Source: Bacillota bacterium
GTDB taxonomy: Bacteria; Bacillota; Clostridia; Oscillospirales; Ruminococcaceae
Assembly (NCBI GenBank): GCA_023433405.1
Contig: JAEZCT010000015.1
Location: 134,796 to 198,795 of the forward strand
Length of the DNA: 64,000 nucleotides
Direction: 5' to 3'
Shown here: positions 9,020 through 18,888 of the stretch, one piece after another
Layout: the number at the start of each line of letters is the position of its first letter
How positions within the stretch are numbered: the stretch's first letter is position 1
Notes under the pieces: model-generated
The model's database searches: none
The model's input: the letters and a program-made list of their open reading frames with translations, nothing else
Told to the model about the DNA's origin: nothing
Translations under genes and position numbers: made by a program

Positions 9020-9991
9020 GTGAACAGCATGTCAACTATTTTTACGGTTGCGCTTTCCAAACTCATTAGCGAATTTAAGCTCGAGGCAATTTATCTGCCC
9101 GTCGAGCCTTCGCAGATTTTGATCTCCAGCAGTGAGGTTAACCGCCCGGGGCTATACTTTGCGGGTTTTCATGAATTTTTTGACAGCCAGCGCATTCAGG
9201 TTATGGGTAAGGCGGAATGCGCTTACCTCGAAACGCTATCCCCGGAGTTGCGGGCCGAAACGCTGCTGCATTTTTTTGCAAACAAGCCTGCTGCGGTTAT
9301 CATTGCAAGAGAGCTCGAGGTCTTTCCTGAGATGAAGGAGTACGCGAAGGAACACGCCGTACCCGTGCTGCGAACATCCGAGTCCACCTCCTCGTTTTTG
9401 TCCGGTCTTATTTCAAAGCTAAACGTTGAGCTTGCGCCGCGCATCACACGCCACGGCGTATTGGTGGAGGTATACGGCGAAGGAATCCTGCTCCTTGGCG
9501 AAAGCGGCGTTGGTAAAAGCGAAACGGCCGTGGAGCTGGTTAAGCGCGGGCACCGCCTGATTGCCGATGACGCGGTAGAGCTGCGCCGGGTTTCCAACAA
9601 AACCCTGGTAGGCACGGCACCGGAAAACATCCGTCATTTTCTGGAGCTTCGGGGCATTGGCATTATCAATGCCCGCCGCATCTTCGGTATGGGCTCGGTC
9701 AAGGTCACTGAAAAGGTGGACATGATTATCCAACTGGAACAATGGGATCAGAGCAAGGTTTACGACCGCATGGGCATGGATAGTGAGTTTACCGAAATTC
9801 TCGGTATAGAAATTCCTTCGCTCACTATTCCGGTAAAACCCGGCCGCAATCTTGCGATTATTATTGAGGTTGCCGCAATGAACAACCGGCAAAAGAAGAT
9901 GGGCTATAACGCCGCTAAAGAGCTTCTCGATAAACTGGGCATGGCCCCCGCGGGAAATGAAGCCCCCGCTACAGACTGGGATGCGTATTGA
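9020..9991 (+). CDS. hprK: HPr kinase/phosphorylase
   Basis: Bifunctional sensor that phosphorylates Ser46 of HPr with ATP when glycolytic intermediates are high and removes the phosphate when they are low, which drives carbon catabolite repression. The P-loop GESGVGKS is residues 160-167, preceded by RHGVLVEVYGEG and followed by the family signature LELRGIGIINARRIFG. The length of 323 residues is normal. The start is GTG at 9020 with GGAG six bases upstream; the next ATG (9029) is too far from it. No ptsH gene is in the window, so its HPr substrate is encoded elsewhere. It heads a plus-strand run toward dnaE. Confidence 0.96.
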   Translation: MNSMSTIFTVALSKLISEFKLEAIYLPVEPSQILISSSEVNRPGLYFAGFHEFFDSQRIQVMGKAECAYLETLSPELRAETLLHFFANKPAAVIIARELEVFPEMKEYAKEHAVPVLRTSESTSSFLSGLISKLNVELAPRITRHGVLVEVYGEGILLLGESGVGKSETAVELVKRGHRLIADDAVELRRVSNKTLVGTAPENIRHFLELRGIGIINARRIFGMGSVKVTEKVDMIIQLEQWDQSKVYDRMGMDSEFTEILGIEIPSLTIPVKPGRNLAIIIEVAAMNNRQKKMGYNAAKELLDKLGMAPAGNEAPATDWDAY

Positions 9992-10107
9992 TTCTATTTT
10001 AAATATATGATAGGGATGTTTTGTGCTCCCAGTTTATATAGTCTATACATTAAATACGGTTTTAATAATGCATTTATTAAACTTGCAAAGTCAACGGAGG
10101 GAACTGT

Positions 10108-10860
10108 TTGAACAGGTCTATCAGGCAGGCAAGCTCGGTAGCAGAAACTCATTGCCACACCGTAGCTTCCAGCCATGCATACAGCACACTTCTTGAGAAT
10201 GTAGCCTACGCTAAAAAATACGGTATGTTTGCGCTTGCCATAACAGAGCATGGACCTCAAATGCCGGACGGACCATATTTTTGGTTTTTTGATAACCTGA
10301 TCAGTGTCGATAGGGTCATCGACGATGTGGTCATACTCCGCGGGGCGGAGGCGGATATCAGCACACCGGACGGTGGGCTGGACCTGACCGAGCAGACCTT
10401 GGACAGGCTGGAATGGGTGATAGCCTCTTTTCATTATTCGCTGGGAGAAAAGGCAGGCATAGACGATTATACAAGGGCCTACCTTGGCGTAGCCAAGAAC
10501 GAACACGTCCGTGTCATCGGCCATTGCGGCACCGAAGCCTTTCGTTTTGATTACGAAAAGGGCATTAAGGCATTTAAGGAGTATGGTAAGATTGTGGAAA
10601 TCAACGCCCATTCCTTTAAGGTTCGCAAGGGAGCGGCAAAAAACTGTGTCGAGATTGCAAAGCTTTGCAAGAAATACGAGGTTCCGGTCGTAGTAAGCGC
10701 GGATGCGCATTTTGCGCTGGAGATTGGTCGTGTTCAGCCTTCTCTTGACCTGCTAAGTGACATCGATTTTCCCGAGGAACTGATTCTTAACATCGATAAG
10801 CAGCGCTTTATCCATGCCCTTTGGCAGTATTGCGGCCTTCATGAAGATGATTTAAAGTAA
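10108..10860 (+). CDS. PHP-domain phosphoesterase
   Basis: Metal-dependent hydrolase of the PHP superfamily, YcdX-like. The metal-ligand motifs are visible as ETHCHT near the N terminus, ITEHGPQMP, the acidic LRGAEADI, GHCG and a late SADAHF. Such proteins remove phosphate from small substrates; this one's substrate is unknown. The 250-residue frame starts at a TTG with GGAGGG six bases upstream. The gene lies between hprK and the glucokinase, which suggests a link to sugar-phosphate metabolism, but this is only context. Confidence 0.85.
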   Translation: MNRSIRQASSVAETHCHTVASSHAYSTLLENVAYAKKYGMFALAITEHGPQMPDGPYFWFFDNLISVDRVIDDVVILRGAEADISTPDGGLDLTEQTLDRLEWVIASFHYSLGEKAGIDDYTRAYLGVAKNEHVRVIGHCGTEAFRFDYEKGIKAFKEYGKIVEINAHSFKVRKGAAKNCVEIAKLCKKYEVPVVVSADAHFALEIGRVQPSLDLLSDIDFPEELILNIDKQRFIHALWQYCGLHEDDLK

Positions 10861-10928
10861 CTGAACTTAGGTGTCTAAAACGACAAAACGCCTTAGTTAA
10901 CATTTAAGCTGAAAGCGGGAAAAATGAT

Positions 10929-11888
10929 ATGAAGTATTTTGTGGGCATCGACTTAGGCGGAACCAATATTGCGGTAGGCGTAGTGGATGAGGAATTCCGC
11001 ATTGTGGCGAGAGCAAACCGCAAAACCAATTCGCCGCGCCCGGCGGAGCAGATTGCCGACGATATGGCGGCAGCGACAAAGGATGCCCTTGCAGAGGCGG
11101 GTCTTACGATGAACAATGTGGAATGGGTTGGCATCGGAACCCCCGGAACCGTCAATCAGGAAACCGGGGTAATTGAATACTCAAACAACCTCCAGTTCCA
11201 TAACGCGCCAATGATCAAGCTCATGCAGGAACGCCTTGGCGTGGGTGTGTATATGGAGAACGATGCGAACGCCGCCATCTACGGCGAGGCGCTGGCGGGT
11301 GCCGCAAAGGGCGTAAAAAACTGCATTGGCATAACACTGGGAACGGGCGTAGGCGGCGGTATTATCATCGACGGGCGAATCTACTCCGGCTCGAACTATG
11401 CGGGTGCCGAGCTTGGTCACACGGTTATCGTATACGACGGTAAGCCCTGTACCTGCGGCAGAAAGGGCTGCTTTGAATCCTATGCCTCCGCAACCGGACT
11501 TATTGCAATGACAAAGGAGTGCTTGCAGGCAAACCCTCAGGACGACATGTGGAAATTTGCGGACGGGAGCCTTGAAAACGTTAACGGGCGCACCGCTTTT
11601 GACGCTATGCGTGCGGGCCTTGCAAGCGGTAAACAGGTGGTGGATACCTACCTTAACTATCTGGGCTGCGGCCTTGTAAATATGATAAATATCTTTCAGC
11701 CCGAAATCCTATTTATAGGCGGCGGCATCTCTAAGGAAGGCGAAACCATTCTGGCGCCGCTTCGTGAGTATATTGAACGAGAGCGGTACTCAAAATACGC
11801 CGCCAAGAATACCCAATTGTGCGTGGCGCAGCTCGGAAACGACGCGGGTATCATCGGTGCCGCATTTTTAGGACGGCTGTACGCATAA
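10929..11888 (+). CDS. glk: ROK-family glucokinase
   Basis: Phosphorylates glucose with ATP to glucose-6-phosphate in the cytoplasm. The N-terminal phosphate-binding loop is GIDLGGTNIAVGVV, the sugar-binding and catalytic segment is ENDANAAIYGEALAG with GTGVGGGIIIDG, and the zinc-binding ROK motif is CTCGRKGCFESYAS. At 319 residues it is the usual size. The binding site before the ATG is weak. The gene follows hprK and the PHP gene; with pfkA at 18889 it fits a locus concerned with glycolytic flux. Specificity for glucose rather than another hexose is inferred. Confidence 0.9.
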   Translation: MKYFVGIDLGGTNIAVGVVDEEFRIVARANRKTNSPRPAEQIADDMAAATKDALAEAGLTMNNVEWVGIGTPGTVNQETGVIEYSNNLQFHNAPMIKLMQERLGVGVYMENDANAAIYGEALAGAAKGVKNCIGITLGTGVGGGIIIDGRIYSGSNYAGAELGHTVIVYDGKPCTCGRKGCFESYASATGLIAMTKECLQANPQDDMWKFADGSLENVNGRTAFDAMRAGLASGKQVVDTYLNYLGCGLVNMINIFQPEILFIGGGISKEGETILAPLREYIERERYSKYAAKNTQLCVAQLGNDAGIIGAAFLGRLYA

Positions 11889-12015
11889 ACTGTAAACAGG
11901 TGCTCTTTGGTCCCATTGTTTATAACCATAAAGAAAATGCGCAGGACGTCAACAGCTGGCAAGGAAAGAACAGTCGAGGGATGCGTGCAGTAAAACGGAA
12001 ACGGGGTTTGGCGTT

Positions 12016-12921
12016 ATGGAGTCGATTGCTCTTCTCAAACGCTTTTGTGACGAAATTGGCTGTGATGCGATTTTGGGTGAACCGATGTCTCGGCATACCA
12101 CATTCCAGGTTGGCGGGCCGGCGGATATTTTTATTACACCCGAAAACCAGCGGCAGGTTTCGCAGCTTATCACTTACCTGTGCGGCCAGGGTATACGATA
12201 CCATGTTTTGGGTAAAGGCTCTAATGTCCTGGTGGGTGACAGCGGCATACGGGGTGCGGTAATTCATATCGGCAGGAAGCTGTCGGGAGCGGTGCGGGAT
12301 GGCAATACCATATCCTGCGGCGCAGGTATGCCCCTTGCGGAGCTGTGCCGCTTTGCGCTGCAGGAAGGGCTTTCCGGACTTGAGTTTGCCTATGGAATAC
12401 CCGGCAGCGCGGGAGGGGCGGCTTATATGAACGCCGGTGCCTACGGCGGCGAAATGCGCGACGTGCTTCTTTCCTGCCGCCATGTTGATAGCAGAGGGAA
12501 TCCGGGCGAGCTTTCCGGAGAAGATCTGCGGCTATCCTACCGAAAAAGCGCCTATTCCGACAGCAGCTGCTGCATTACCGGTGTTACGGTTGGGCTAACA
12601 CCCGCGCCGAAGGATGTTATACGGGAACGCATGACCGAGCTGATGTGCCGCCGCGAGGAAAAGCAGCCGCTGGAGTACCCCAGTGCCGGCAGCACCTTTA
12701 AACGCCCCGCAAACGGCTATGCGGCCGAAATGATTGAGCGGTGCGGTTTAAAGGGATGTTCCGTCGGCGGCGCAATGGTTAGCACCAAGCATTCAGGGTT
12801 TGTGGTTAACGCCGGAGGCGCAACCTGCGACGATGTTTTGCGCCTTATTGATGTAGTGAAAAAACAGGTGCTGCACCAAACCGGCACCGAGCTTGAATGT
12901 GAAGTCAAACTATTGGATTAG
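12016..12921 (+). CDS. murB: UDP-N-acetylenolpyruvoylglucosamine reductase
   Basis: FAD- and NADPH-dependent reductase that produces UDP-N-acetylmuramate, the second committed step of peptidoglycan precursor synthesis. The FAD-binding motif GKGSNVLVGDSGIRG and the conserved GIPGSAGGAAYMNAGAYGGEM are present, as is the C-terminal SAGSTFKRP. Its 301 residues and the lack of an insertion in the third domain match the Firmicute (type II) form. It precedes rapZ and whiA in an arrangement common in Gram-positive genomes. Confidence 0.96.
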   Translation: MESIALLKRFCDEIGCDAILGEPMSRHTTFQVGGPADIFITPENQRQVSQLITYLCGQGIRYHVLGKGSNVLVGDSGIRGAVIHIGRKLSGAVRDGNTISCGAGMPLAELCRFALQEGLSGLEFAYGIPGSAGGAAYMNAGAYGGEMRDVLLSCRHVDSRGNPGELSGEDLRLSYRKSAYSDSSCCITGVTVGLTPAPKDVIRERMTELMCRREEKQPLEYPSAGSTFKRPANGYAAEMIERCGLKGCSVGGAMVSTKHSGFVVNAGGATCDDVLRLIDVVKKQVLHQTGTELECEVKLLD

Positions 12922-13003
12922 CTGAAAGCGTAAATAGAAGCATTTCGGACGATGCAAACGAAACGGTAGTTATTCGCGCATGGCCTACGGAGGGCGAACG
13001 GTA

Positions 13004-13864
13004 ATGGAACTGGTAATTATCACGGGGCTTTCAGGAGCCGGAAAGACACGGGCGGCCAATGTGATGGAGGATATCGGCTTTTACTGTGCCGATAACATGC
13101 CACCTATGCTTATCCCCAAGTTTGCGGAGCTTTGCTCCCAATCGGACGGGAAGTTTAATAAGATTGCGATTGTGACGGATATTCGCGGCGGGAATATGTT
13201 CAGCGGGCTCATAGACAGCCTGAGCGAAATGAAAAACGCCGGCTTTGATTATAAGATTTTGTTTCTGGATAGCCGCGACGACGTGCTGGTGCGGCGCTAC
13301 AAGGAAACCAGGCGAAAGCACCCGCTGGTGGATAACGAGAACGCCTCGGTAGAGAACGCCATCGCGGTGGAGCGTGTTATGCTCAAGCAGATTAAAGGCA
13401 TGGCGGATTACACCATCGACACCTCCATTCTTTCCCCCGCACAGCTAAAAGAGAGGCTGTCCGCGCTTTTTTCGGACAATCAGTCCGGTATTATGGTTAA
13501 TTGCATGTCCTTTGGATTTAAGTACGGCCTCCCCAGTGACGCGGATGTGGTGTTTGATGTGCGTTGTCTGCCAAACCCCTTCTATTACGACAACCTAAAG
13601 CACAAGTCGGGGCTCGACAAGGAAGTCAGCGATTTTGTATTAAGCTTTGACTCCGCAAAGGAGTTCCTGCGCCGGATTGAGGAGATGCTGGATTTCTCTT
13701 TGCCGCTGTACACCGACGAGGGTAAAAGCCAGCTTGTGGTTGCAATAGGCTGTACCGGCGGAAAGCACCGGTCGGTGACTTTTGCCAAGGCAATCTGTGC
13801 GCATCTCACCGAAAACGGTGTGCGTGCGATTGCCAATCATCGCGATATTACCAAGGACCGGTGA
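13004..13864 (+). CDS. rapZ: RapZ/YvcJ-type nucleotide-binding protein
   Basis: P-loop protein of the RapZ family (GLSGAGKT at residues 8-15), with the C-terminal IGCTGGKHRSV segment that binds small signalling molecules. In Enterobacteria RapZ controls glucosamine-6-phosphate synthase through a small RNA; in Firmicutes the homologue YvcJ is linked to competence and its exact role is less clear. The start chosen is ATG 13004, 9 bases after GGAGGG; an extension to 12980 would include that binding site. The next gene is whiA. The yvcK/glmR gene often found between the two is absent here. Confidence 0.92.
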   Translation: MELVIITGLSGAGKTRAANVMEDIGFYCADNMPPMLIPKFAELCSQSDGKFNKIAIVTDIRGGNMFSGLIDSLSEMKNAGFDYKILFLDSRDDVLVRRYKETRRKHPLVDNENASVENAIAVERVMLKQIKGMADYTIDTSILSPAQLKERLSALFSDNQSGIMVNCMSFGFKYGLPSDADVVFDVRCLPNPFYYDNLKHKSGLDKEVSDFVLSFDSAKEFLRRIEEMLDFSLPLYTDEGKSQLVVAIGCTGGKHRSVTFAKAICAHLTENGVRAIANHRDITKDR

Positions 13865-13927
13865 AAAGTAAAACGCCTTTCACCTTGCAGGTACGGCACT
13901 TTAAATATGCGGAGGTCTGAATGCAGG

Positions 13928-14905
13928 ATGAATGATACTGTCAGCTTCGGACACAAACTGAAATCGGAGCTTTCGGCGATGGATAAGCTCTCTATAAACG
14001 AAAAAACCTCCCTGCTGTACGGGCTTTCGCTATTTTCCCGCAGCTTTGGACGGGACGCGATTGGGATGCAGACCGAGTACGAATGTGTCGCTCTGGTGTA
14101 TGAAACGTTATTTGGTCAAATATGCGGGGTTTCGCTACGAAAGCGTGTGCTGGGTGGAGAAAGCCCGCTGTACTCCCTTTCGGTCGCAGCGGAGGAGGAC
14201 CGTTTGGCGGTCCTTCGCTTTTTTTCTCACGAGCCGGGGGAAATCAGCCTAAAGATTAACATGGCGAGCCTTGAGAGCCCGGAGGAGCGCCGTGCCTTTG
14301 TGCGCGGCGTGTTTCTGGCCTGCGGTTATGCATCAAACCCTGGCAAGGCATACCGTCTGGAATTTGTGGTGCCGCGCTTTAAACTGTGCAAGAATCTCGA
14401 CTACCTGCTCACAGCAGAGGAGTACACGCCCAAAAGCACGGTGAGAAAGGCAAGCCACATCCTCTATTTTCGCGACAGCGCCGTAATTGAAGATTTGATT
14501 ACGTTTATGGGCGCCACGCGCTCTACCCTTGAGTTGATGGATGTAAAGCTATACAAGGACCTGCGAAATAATATTAACCGGAAAACCAACTGCGAAACCG
14601 CAAACATTGAAAAAACCGTCACCGCATCCTCTGCTCAAATTCGCGCCATACGAACCCTTAAGCGCACGGGCGGGTTTAAAAACCTTCCGCACGAGCTTGC
14701 TCAGATTGCGGCGCTGCGCCTGAAGTATCCCGAAAGCTCCCTCAGCGAGCTTGGCGCCATGCTTTCGCCCACCATTACCCGCTCGGGTGTTAGCCACAGG
14801 CTGCGAAAGCTGGTAAAGCTTGCAAACGAGAGAACAATCATGAAGCGCACGCAAGCAAGGAGTTCCCCCGGCCGCCAAAAGGCGAGCCGCTTACAGTCCA
14901 ATTAG
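13928..14905 (+). CDS. whiA: WhiA, sporulation/division regulator
   Basis: DNA-binding protein with an N-terminal LAGLIDADG-derived domain and a C-terminal helix-turn-helix (SLSELGAMLSPTITRSGVSHRLRKL). It is required for sporulation septation in actinomycetes and affects division and chromosome segregation in Firmicutes. I take ATG 13928 as the start, giving 325 residues beginning MNDTVSFGHKLKSEL, because the GGAGG at 13911-13915 lies inside the longer frame that opens at 13907. The basic C-terminal tail (KRTQARSSPGRQK) is not part of the conserved core. Confidence 0.93.
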   Translation: MNDTVSFGHKLKSELSAMDKLSINEKTSLLYGLSLFSRSFGRDAIGMQTEYECVALVYETLFGQICGVSLRKRVLGGESPLYSLSVAAEEDRLAVLRFFSHEPGEISLKINMASLESPEERRAFVRGVFLACGYASNPGKAYRLEFVVPRFKLCKNLDYLLTAEEYTPKSTVRKASHILYFRDSAVIEDLITFMGATRSTLELMDVKLYKDLRNNINRKTNCETANIEKTVTASSAQIRAIRTLKRTGGFKNLPHELAQIAALRLKYPESSLSELGAMLSPTITRSGVSHRLRKLVKLANERTIMKRTQARSSPGRQKASRLQSN

Positions 14906-14955
14906 GCGAGAGGTTTTCAAAAAATAACAGATTTTGCTAAAAGGCGGCTTAACCC

Positions 14956-17900
14956 ATGAAAGAGTTTGTTCATTTGCATGTTCACAGTGAATACAGTCTG
15001 CTGGACGGTGCCTGCCGCATCCCTAAGTTGTTCGCGCGTGCGAAAGAGCTTGGTCAAACCGCCATGGCGATTACTGACCACGGTGTAATGTACGGCGTGG
15101 TCGATTTTTATAAAGAGGCCCGCAAAAACGCAATAAAGCCCATTATTGGCTGCGAGGTATATGTCGCGCCACGCACCAGGTTTGATAAGGTCCATCAGCT
15201 CGACTCCAGTCCCCACCATCTTGTACTGCTATGCAAAAATAATACGGGCTATAAAAACCTGATCGAAATGGTTTCGAGAGGCTTTACCGAGGGCTTTTAT
15301 AACCGCCCGAGGGTGGACCTTGAGCTACTGCGAAGGCATAGAGAGGGTCTTATCTGCCTATCGGCCTGCCTTGCGGGAGAGGTACCGCGAAAGCTTCTGC
15401 GGGAGGGCTACGAGGAGGCAAAAGCAACCGTTCTGCGTTATGCGGAGATTTTTGGGAGGGATAACTACTATTTAGAGATTCAGGATCACGGCATCCGCGA
15501 GCAGAAGGAGATTATCCCGCATCTTTTGCGCTTATCCAAGGAGACCGGAATCGGTCTTGCGGCGACCAACGACGCCCATTATCTGGAGCGATCGGATTCC
15601 AAGATGCATCATGTGATGGTCTGCATCCAGACCGGTCATACGGTGGATGATGAGGATACGCTGGAGTTTGCCACCGAGGAGTTTTACATCAAAAGCGGGG
15701 ATGAGATGGCCTCTCTGTTTGACTACGCGCCCGAGGCTATTACCAACACCGTGAAAATTGCCGAGCAGTGCGATGTCTCCTTTGAGTTCGGCGTGACAAA
15801 GCTTCCACTTTTCGAGGCGCCTGACGGCAAGGAAAACGTTGCGTATTTTAAAGAAAAGTGTTTTGCCGGTCTAAAGGAGTTTTACGGTGAAAAGCCGGAC
15901 AAAGCGGTGCTAGACCGGTTAGACTATGAGCTTTCGGTTATAATTAAGATGGGATATGTGGATTATTTTCTCATCGTACACGATTTTATCGACTACGCAA
16001 AGCGAAACGGCATTCCTGTCGGGCCGGGACGCGGCTCCGGCGCGGGTAGCCTTGCCGCATACTGTGTGGGCATTACCGGCATAGATCCCATAAAGTATAA
16101 CCTGCTGTTCGAACGGTTTTTAAACCCCGAACGCATCAGTATGCCTGACTTTGATATCGACTTTTGCTATGAAAACCGCCAGCGCGTCATTGATTATGTT
16201 GTCTCGAAGTATGGCGCGGACCATGTGGCACAAATTATTACCTTTGGTACCATGGCGGCGCGTGCGGCTATCCGTGACGTGGGACGCGCGATGGGCATAT
16301 CCTACCAGTCGGTGGATACCGTGGCAAAGCTGGTTCCCCCGGAGCCGCATATGACCATAGACAAGGCGCTGGAAACGGCGGCGGATCTCCGCGCGCTCTA
16401 CCGCACCGACGACCGTATTCGCGACCTGCTCGATATGGCCCGCAAGGTGGAGGGTATGCCCCGCCATGCGTCCACTCATGCGGCGGGTGTGGTAATTACA
16501 CGCAATCCCGTCAGTGATTACGTTCCCCTTGCCAAAAACGACGAGGCGGTAATTACCCAGTTCCCTATGACTACGCTCGAAGATCTCGGTCTTTTAAAGA
16601 TGGACTTCCTAGGTCTGCGCAACCTTACGGTTATTCGTGACAGCGAGGCCTCCATTCAAAAAACGAACCCCGAATTCCGTATGTCTGAAATACCTGAAAA
16701 CGACAAAGGTGTGTTTGATATGCTGTCGCTGGGTTTAACACACGGAGTGTTCCAGTTTGAATCGGCGGGGATGCGCCGGGTCTTGACCGACCTGAAACCG
16801 GATAGCATAGAGGATTTGATTGCGGTTATCTCCTTGTACCGTCCCGGCCCGATGGAGTCCATCCCCAAGTATATAGAGAACCGCCACTCGCCTAAACGGG
16901 TTACCTATAAGACGCCACTGCTTCAGCCGATTTTGGAGGTTACATACGGCTGCATCGTATATCAGGAGCAGGTGATGCAGATATGTCGGCAGCTTGCCGG
17001 CTACTCCTACGGTCGAGCTGATTTGGTGCGCCGCGCCATGTCCAAGAAAAAGGCGGACGTAATGGAGAAGGAGCGGCGCAATTTCATATACGGCGCGCAA
17101 AAGGAGGACGGAAGTGTAGAATGTGTGGGCGCGGTGCATAACGGGGTGCCGGAGGAAGTAGCAAACGATATCTTTAATGAAATGTCAAGCTTTGCGTCCT
17201 ATGCCTTTAACAAATCGCACGCGGCGGCGTATGCTTTTTTGGCGTACCAGACGGCATACCTAAAATGCCATTACCCCAAAGAATATATGGCGGCTCTCCT
17301 TACAAGCGTGCTGGATAATACCGATAAGGTGGTGGAATACATCGGGGAGTGCGCGCGCATCGGTATTAAGGTATTGCCCCCCGATATTAATCAGAGCGGC
17401 GAGGGCTTTACCGTTTCGGGGGATCATATCCGTTTCGGATTGCTTGCTATAAAAAATCTAGGCAGAGGCTTTATTCGCGACCTGATTGCAGAGCGCGGCA
17501 AGAAAGGGGATTACACCTCATTTTTTAGCTTTTGTGACCGGCTGCAAGGCACCGACCTGAACCGCCGCGGGCTGGAAAGCCTGATTAAGTCTGGCGGCTT
17601 TGATTCGCTGGGCAATAAACGGCGCGCCCTTGCCGAAAGTGCGGAGGGAATCCTCGCGGGTATCGGTTCGCGGGGCAGGGCCATGCTGGAGGGTCAGCTT
17701 GACCTGTTTGCGGCAGGCACAATTGCCGACAATTATGAGCCGCCCATCCCCGACCGGGATGAGTACACATTAACAGAGCTGTTGCGTTACGAAAAAGAGG
17801 CAATAGGGCTGTTTCTGTCCGGACATCCCCTTCACGATTATGAGGATGCGGCAAAAAGGCTAAAAACTGCGGAGCTTGTCGAAATAGCGAAATCCCAATC

Positions 17901-18483
17901 GGAGGGCGGGCGCTATCAGGATCGTGATATGGTTCGTATCTTGTGCATTATCACCGCAAAAAAGCTAAAAAATACGAAAAGCAATGAATCCATGGCCTTT
18001 GTGCAGATAGAGGACACCACCGCGTCAATGGAATGCATTGTATTCCCAAAGCTGGTTGAACTTTCAGGAAGGCTGCTTAACATTGGCGATGTGGTGGTGA
18101 TAACCGGAAGAATATCCTACCGGGAGGAGGAGGAACCCAAAATCGTGTGTGAGAATATCTTAACCGTTGAGGAAGCCATGGCGTCTGCGCGCCTTGCCGA
18201 GACTTCCTTGCCCCAAAAGGCGGCTGCGCAGGGAAGCACGGATAAAAAGCCCTCGCGCCCCGGGCTCTACCTCAAGCTGCAATCACGCGACGACAAACGC
18301 CTGCAGCTAATTCAGCCGATTCTGGAATTCTTCTATGGAACCACCATCGTGTATGTATATTTCGGTGAGGAAAAGGAGCTTACACAGGCGCCGCACTCAA
18401 TGTTTACAACACCGGTTCCCTCCATGCTTGAGGAGCTAAAGCGCGTTCTCGGAAGTGAAAACGTTGTGCTGCGCGAAGCGTAA
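14956..18483 (+). CDS. dnaE: DNA polymerase III alpha subunit (DnaE type)
   Basis: Replicative or lagging-strand polymerase of the C family. It starts with a PHP domain (FVHLHVHSEYSLLDGACRI). The palm has GPGRGSGAGSLAAYC and the catalytic aspartates in MPDFDIDF (Asp400 and Asp402) and KMDFLGLRNL (Asp550). Helix-hairpin-helix and OB-fold regions follow in the last third (VRILCIITAKKLKNTK). At 1175 residues it is a standard DnaE and not a PolC, since no exonuclease insertion is seen. In low-G+C Firmicutes DnaE usually works beside PolC in primer extension. A putative AAGGCGG binding site precedes the ATG. Confidence 0.97.
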   Translation: MKEFVHLHVHSEYSLLDGACRIPKLFARAKELGQTAMAITDHGVMYGVVDFYKEARKNAIKPIIGCEVYVAPRTRFDKVHQLDSSPHHLVLLCKNNTGYKNLIEMVSRGFTEGFYNRPRVDLELLRRHREGLICLSACLAGEVPRKLLREGYEEAKATVLRYAEIFGRDNYYLEIQDHGIREQKEIIPHLLRLSKETGIGLAATNDAHYLERSDSKMHHVMVCIQTGHTVDDEDTLEFATEEFYIKSGDEMASLFDYAPEAITNTVKIAEQCDVSFEFGVTKLPLFEAPDGKENVAYFKEKCFAGLKEFYGEKPDKAVLDRLDYELSVIIKMGYVDYFLIVHDFIDYAKRNGIPVGPGRGSGAGSLAAYCVGITGIDPIKYNLLFERFLNPERISMPDFDIDFCYENRQRVIDYVVSKYGADHVAQIITFGTMAARAAIRDVGRAMGISYQSVDTVAKLVPPEPHMTIDKALETAADLRALYRTDDRIRDLLDMARKVEGMPRHASTHAAGVVITRNPVSDYVPLAKNDEAVITQFPMTTLEDLGLLKMDFLGLRNLTVIRDSEASIQKTNPEFRMSEIPENDKGVFDMLSLGLTHGVFQFESAGMRRVLTDLKPDSIEDLIAVISLYRPGPMESIPKYIENRHSPKRVTYKTPLLQPILEVTYGCIVYQEQVMQICRQLAGYSYGRADLVRRAMSKKKADVMEKERRNFIYGAQKEDGSVECVGAVHNGVPEEVANDIFNEMSSFASYAFNKSHAAAYAFLAYQTAYLKCHYPKEYMAALLTSVLDNTDKVVEYIGECARIGIKVLPPDINQSGEGFTVSGDHIRFGLLAIKNLGRGFIRDLIAERGKKGDYTSFFSFCDRLQGTDLNRRGLESLIKSGGFDSLGNKRRALAESAEGILAGIGSRGRAMLEGQLDLFAAGTIADNYEPPIPDRDEYTLTELLRYEKEAIGLFLSGHPLHDYEDAAKRLKTAELVEIAKSQSEGGRYQDRDMVRILCIITAKKLKNTKSNESMAFVQIEDTTASMECIVFPKLVELSGRLLNIGDVVVITGRISYREEEEPKIVCENILTVEEAMASARLAETSLPQKAAAQGSTDKKPSRPGLYLKLQSRDDKRLQLIQPILEFFYGTTIVYVYFGEEKELTQAPHSMFTTPVPSMLEELKRVLGSENVVLREA

Positions 18484-18888
18484 CCAGGTCGTGAGCGTAA
18501 AAAGAAGAGCCTTGGAATAGAAGCTTTTAATTTTAGTCAAGTGACGTTAGGGATTATAGACAAGCGGTTTTAAGCGCAAACATTTTGTCGGAGGGGAAAA
18601 AGCCGGAATCTTTTTGGGTTTTGGCATTTTGCGAGCCAATAATGATTGAAAAAAACGTCGGGATGGTTTATAATTTATCGCTGAGGGCAAGAATTTGTAT
18701 TTTCAGAAGTATTGTTGTCCCGAAAACCGTTTTTCTTCATTGGTGAAATCGTTTTCGTTTGACTGCATATGCGGGGATGGTAATTATTTAACAATACCCA
18801 CAGATGCTGACCCGATTTGGCTGTTCATATATTTATCGCATATATAGCTGTTAAGATTCTACATTATTTACCTCTGGGGGGAAGGATT
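18484..18888. other. Intergenic region and long pfkA leader
   Basis: Contains the pfkA promoter at 18646-18674, followed by a transcribed leader of about 205 bases. The leader shows several short G-rich and T-rich segments but no riboswitch class was recognised. Confidence 0.5.
18646..18674 (+). promoter_or_regulatory. Sigma-A promoter of pfkA
   Basis: TTGAAA and TATAAT with a 17-base spacer, near consensus. It is the only strong promoter between dnaE and pfkA and predicts a leader of about 205 bases. Confidence 0.75.
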
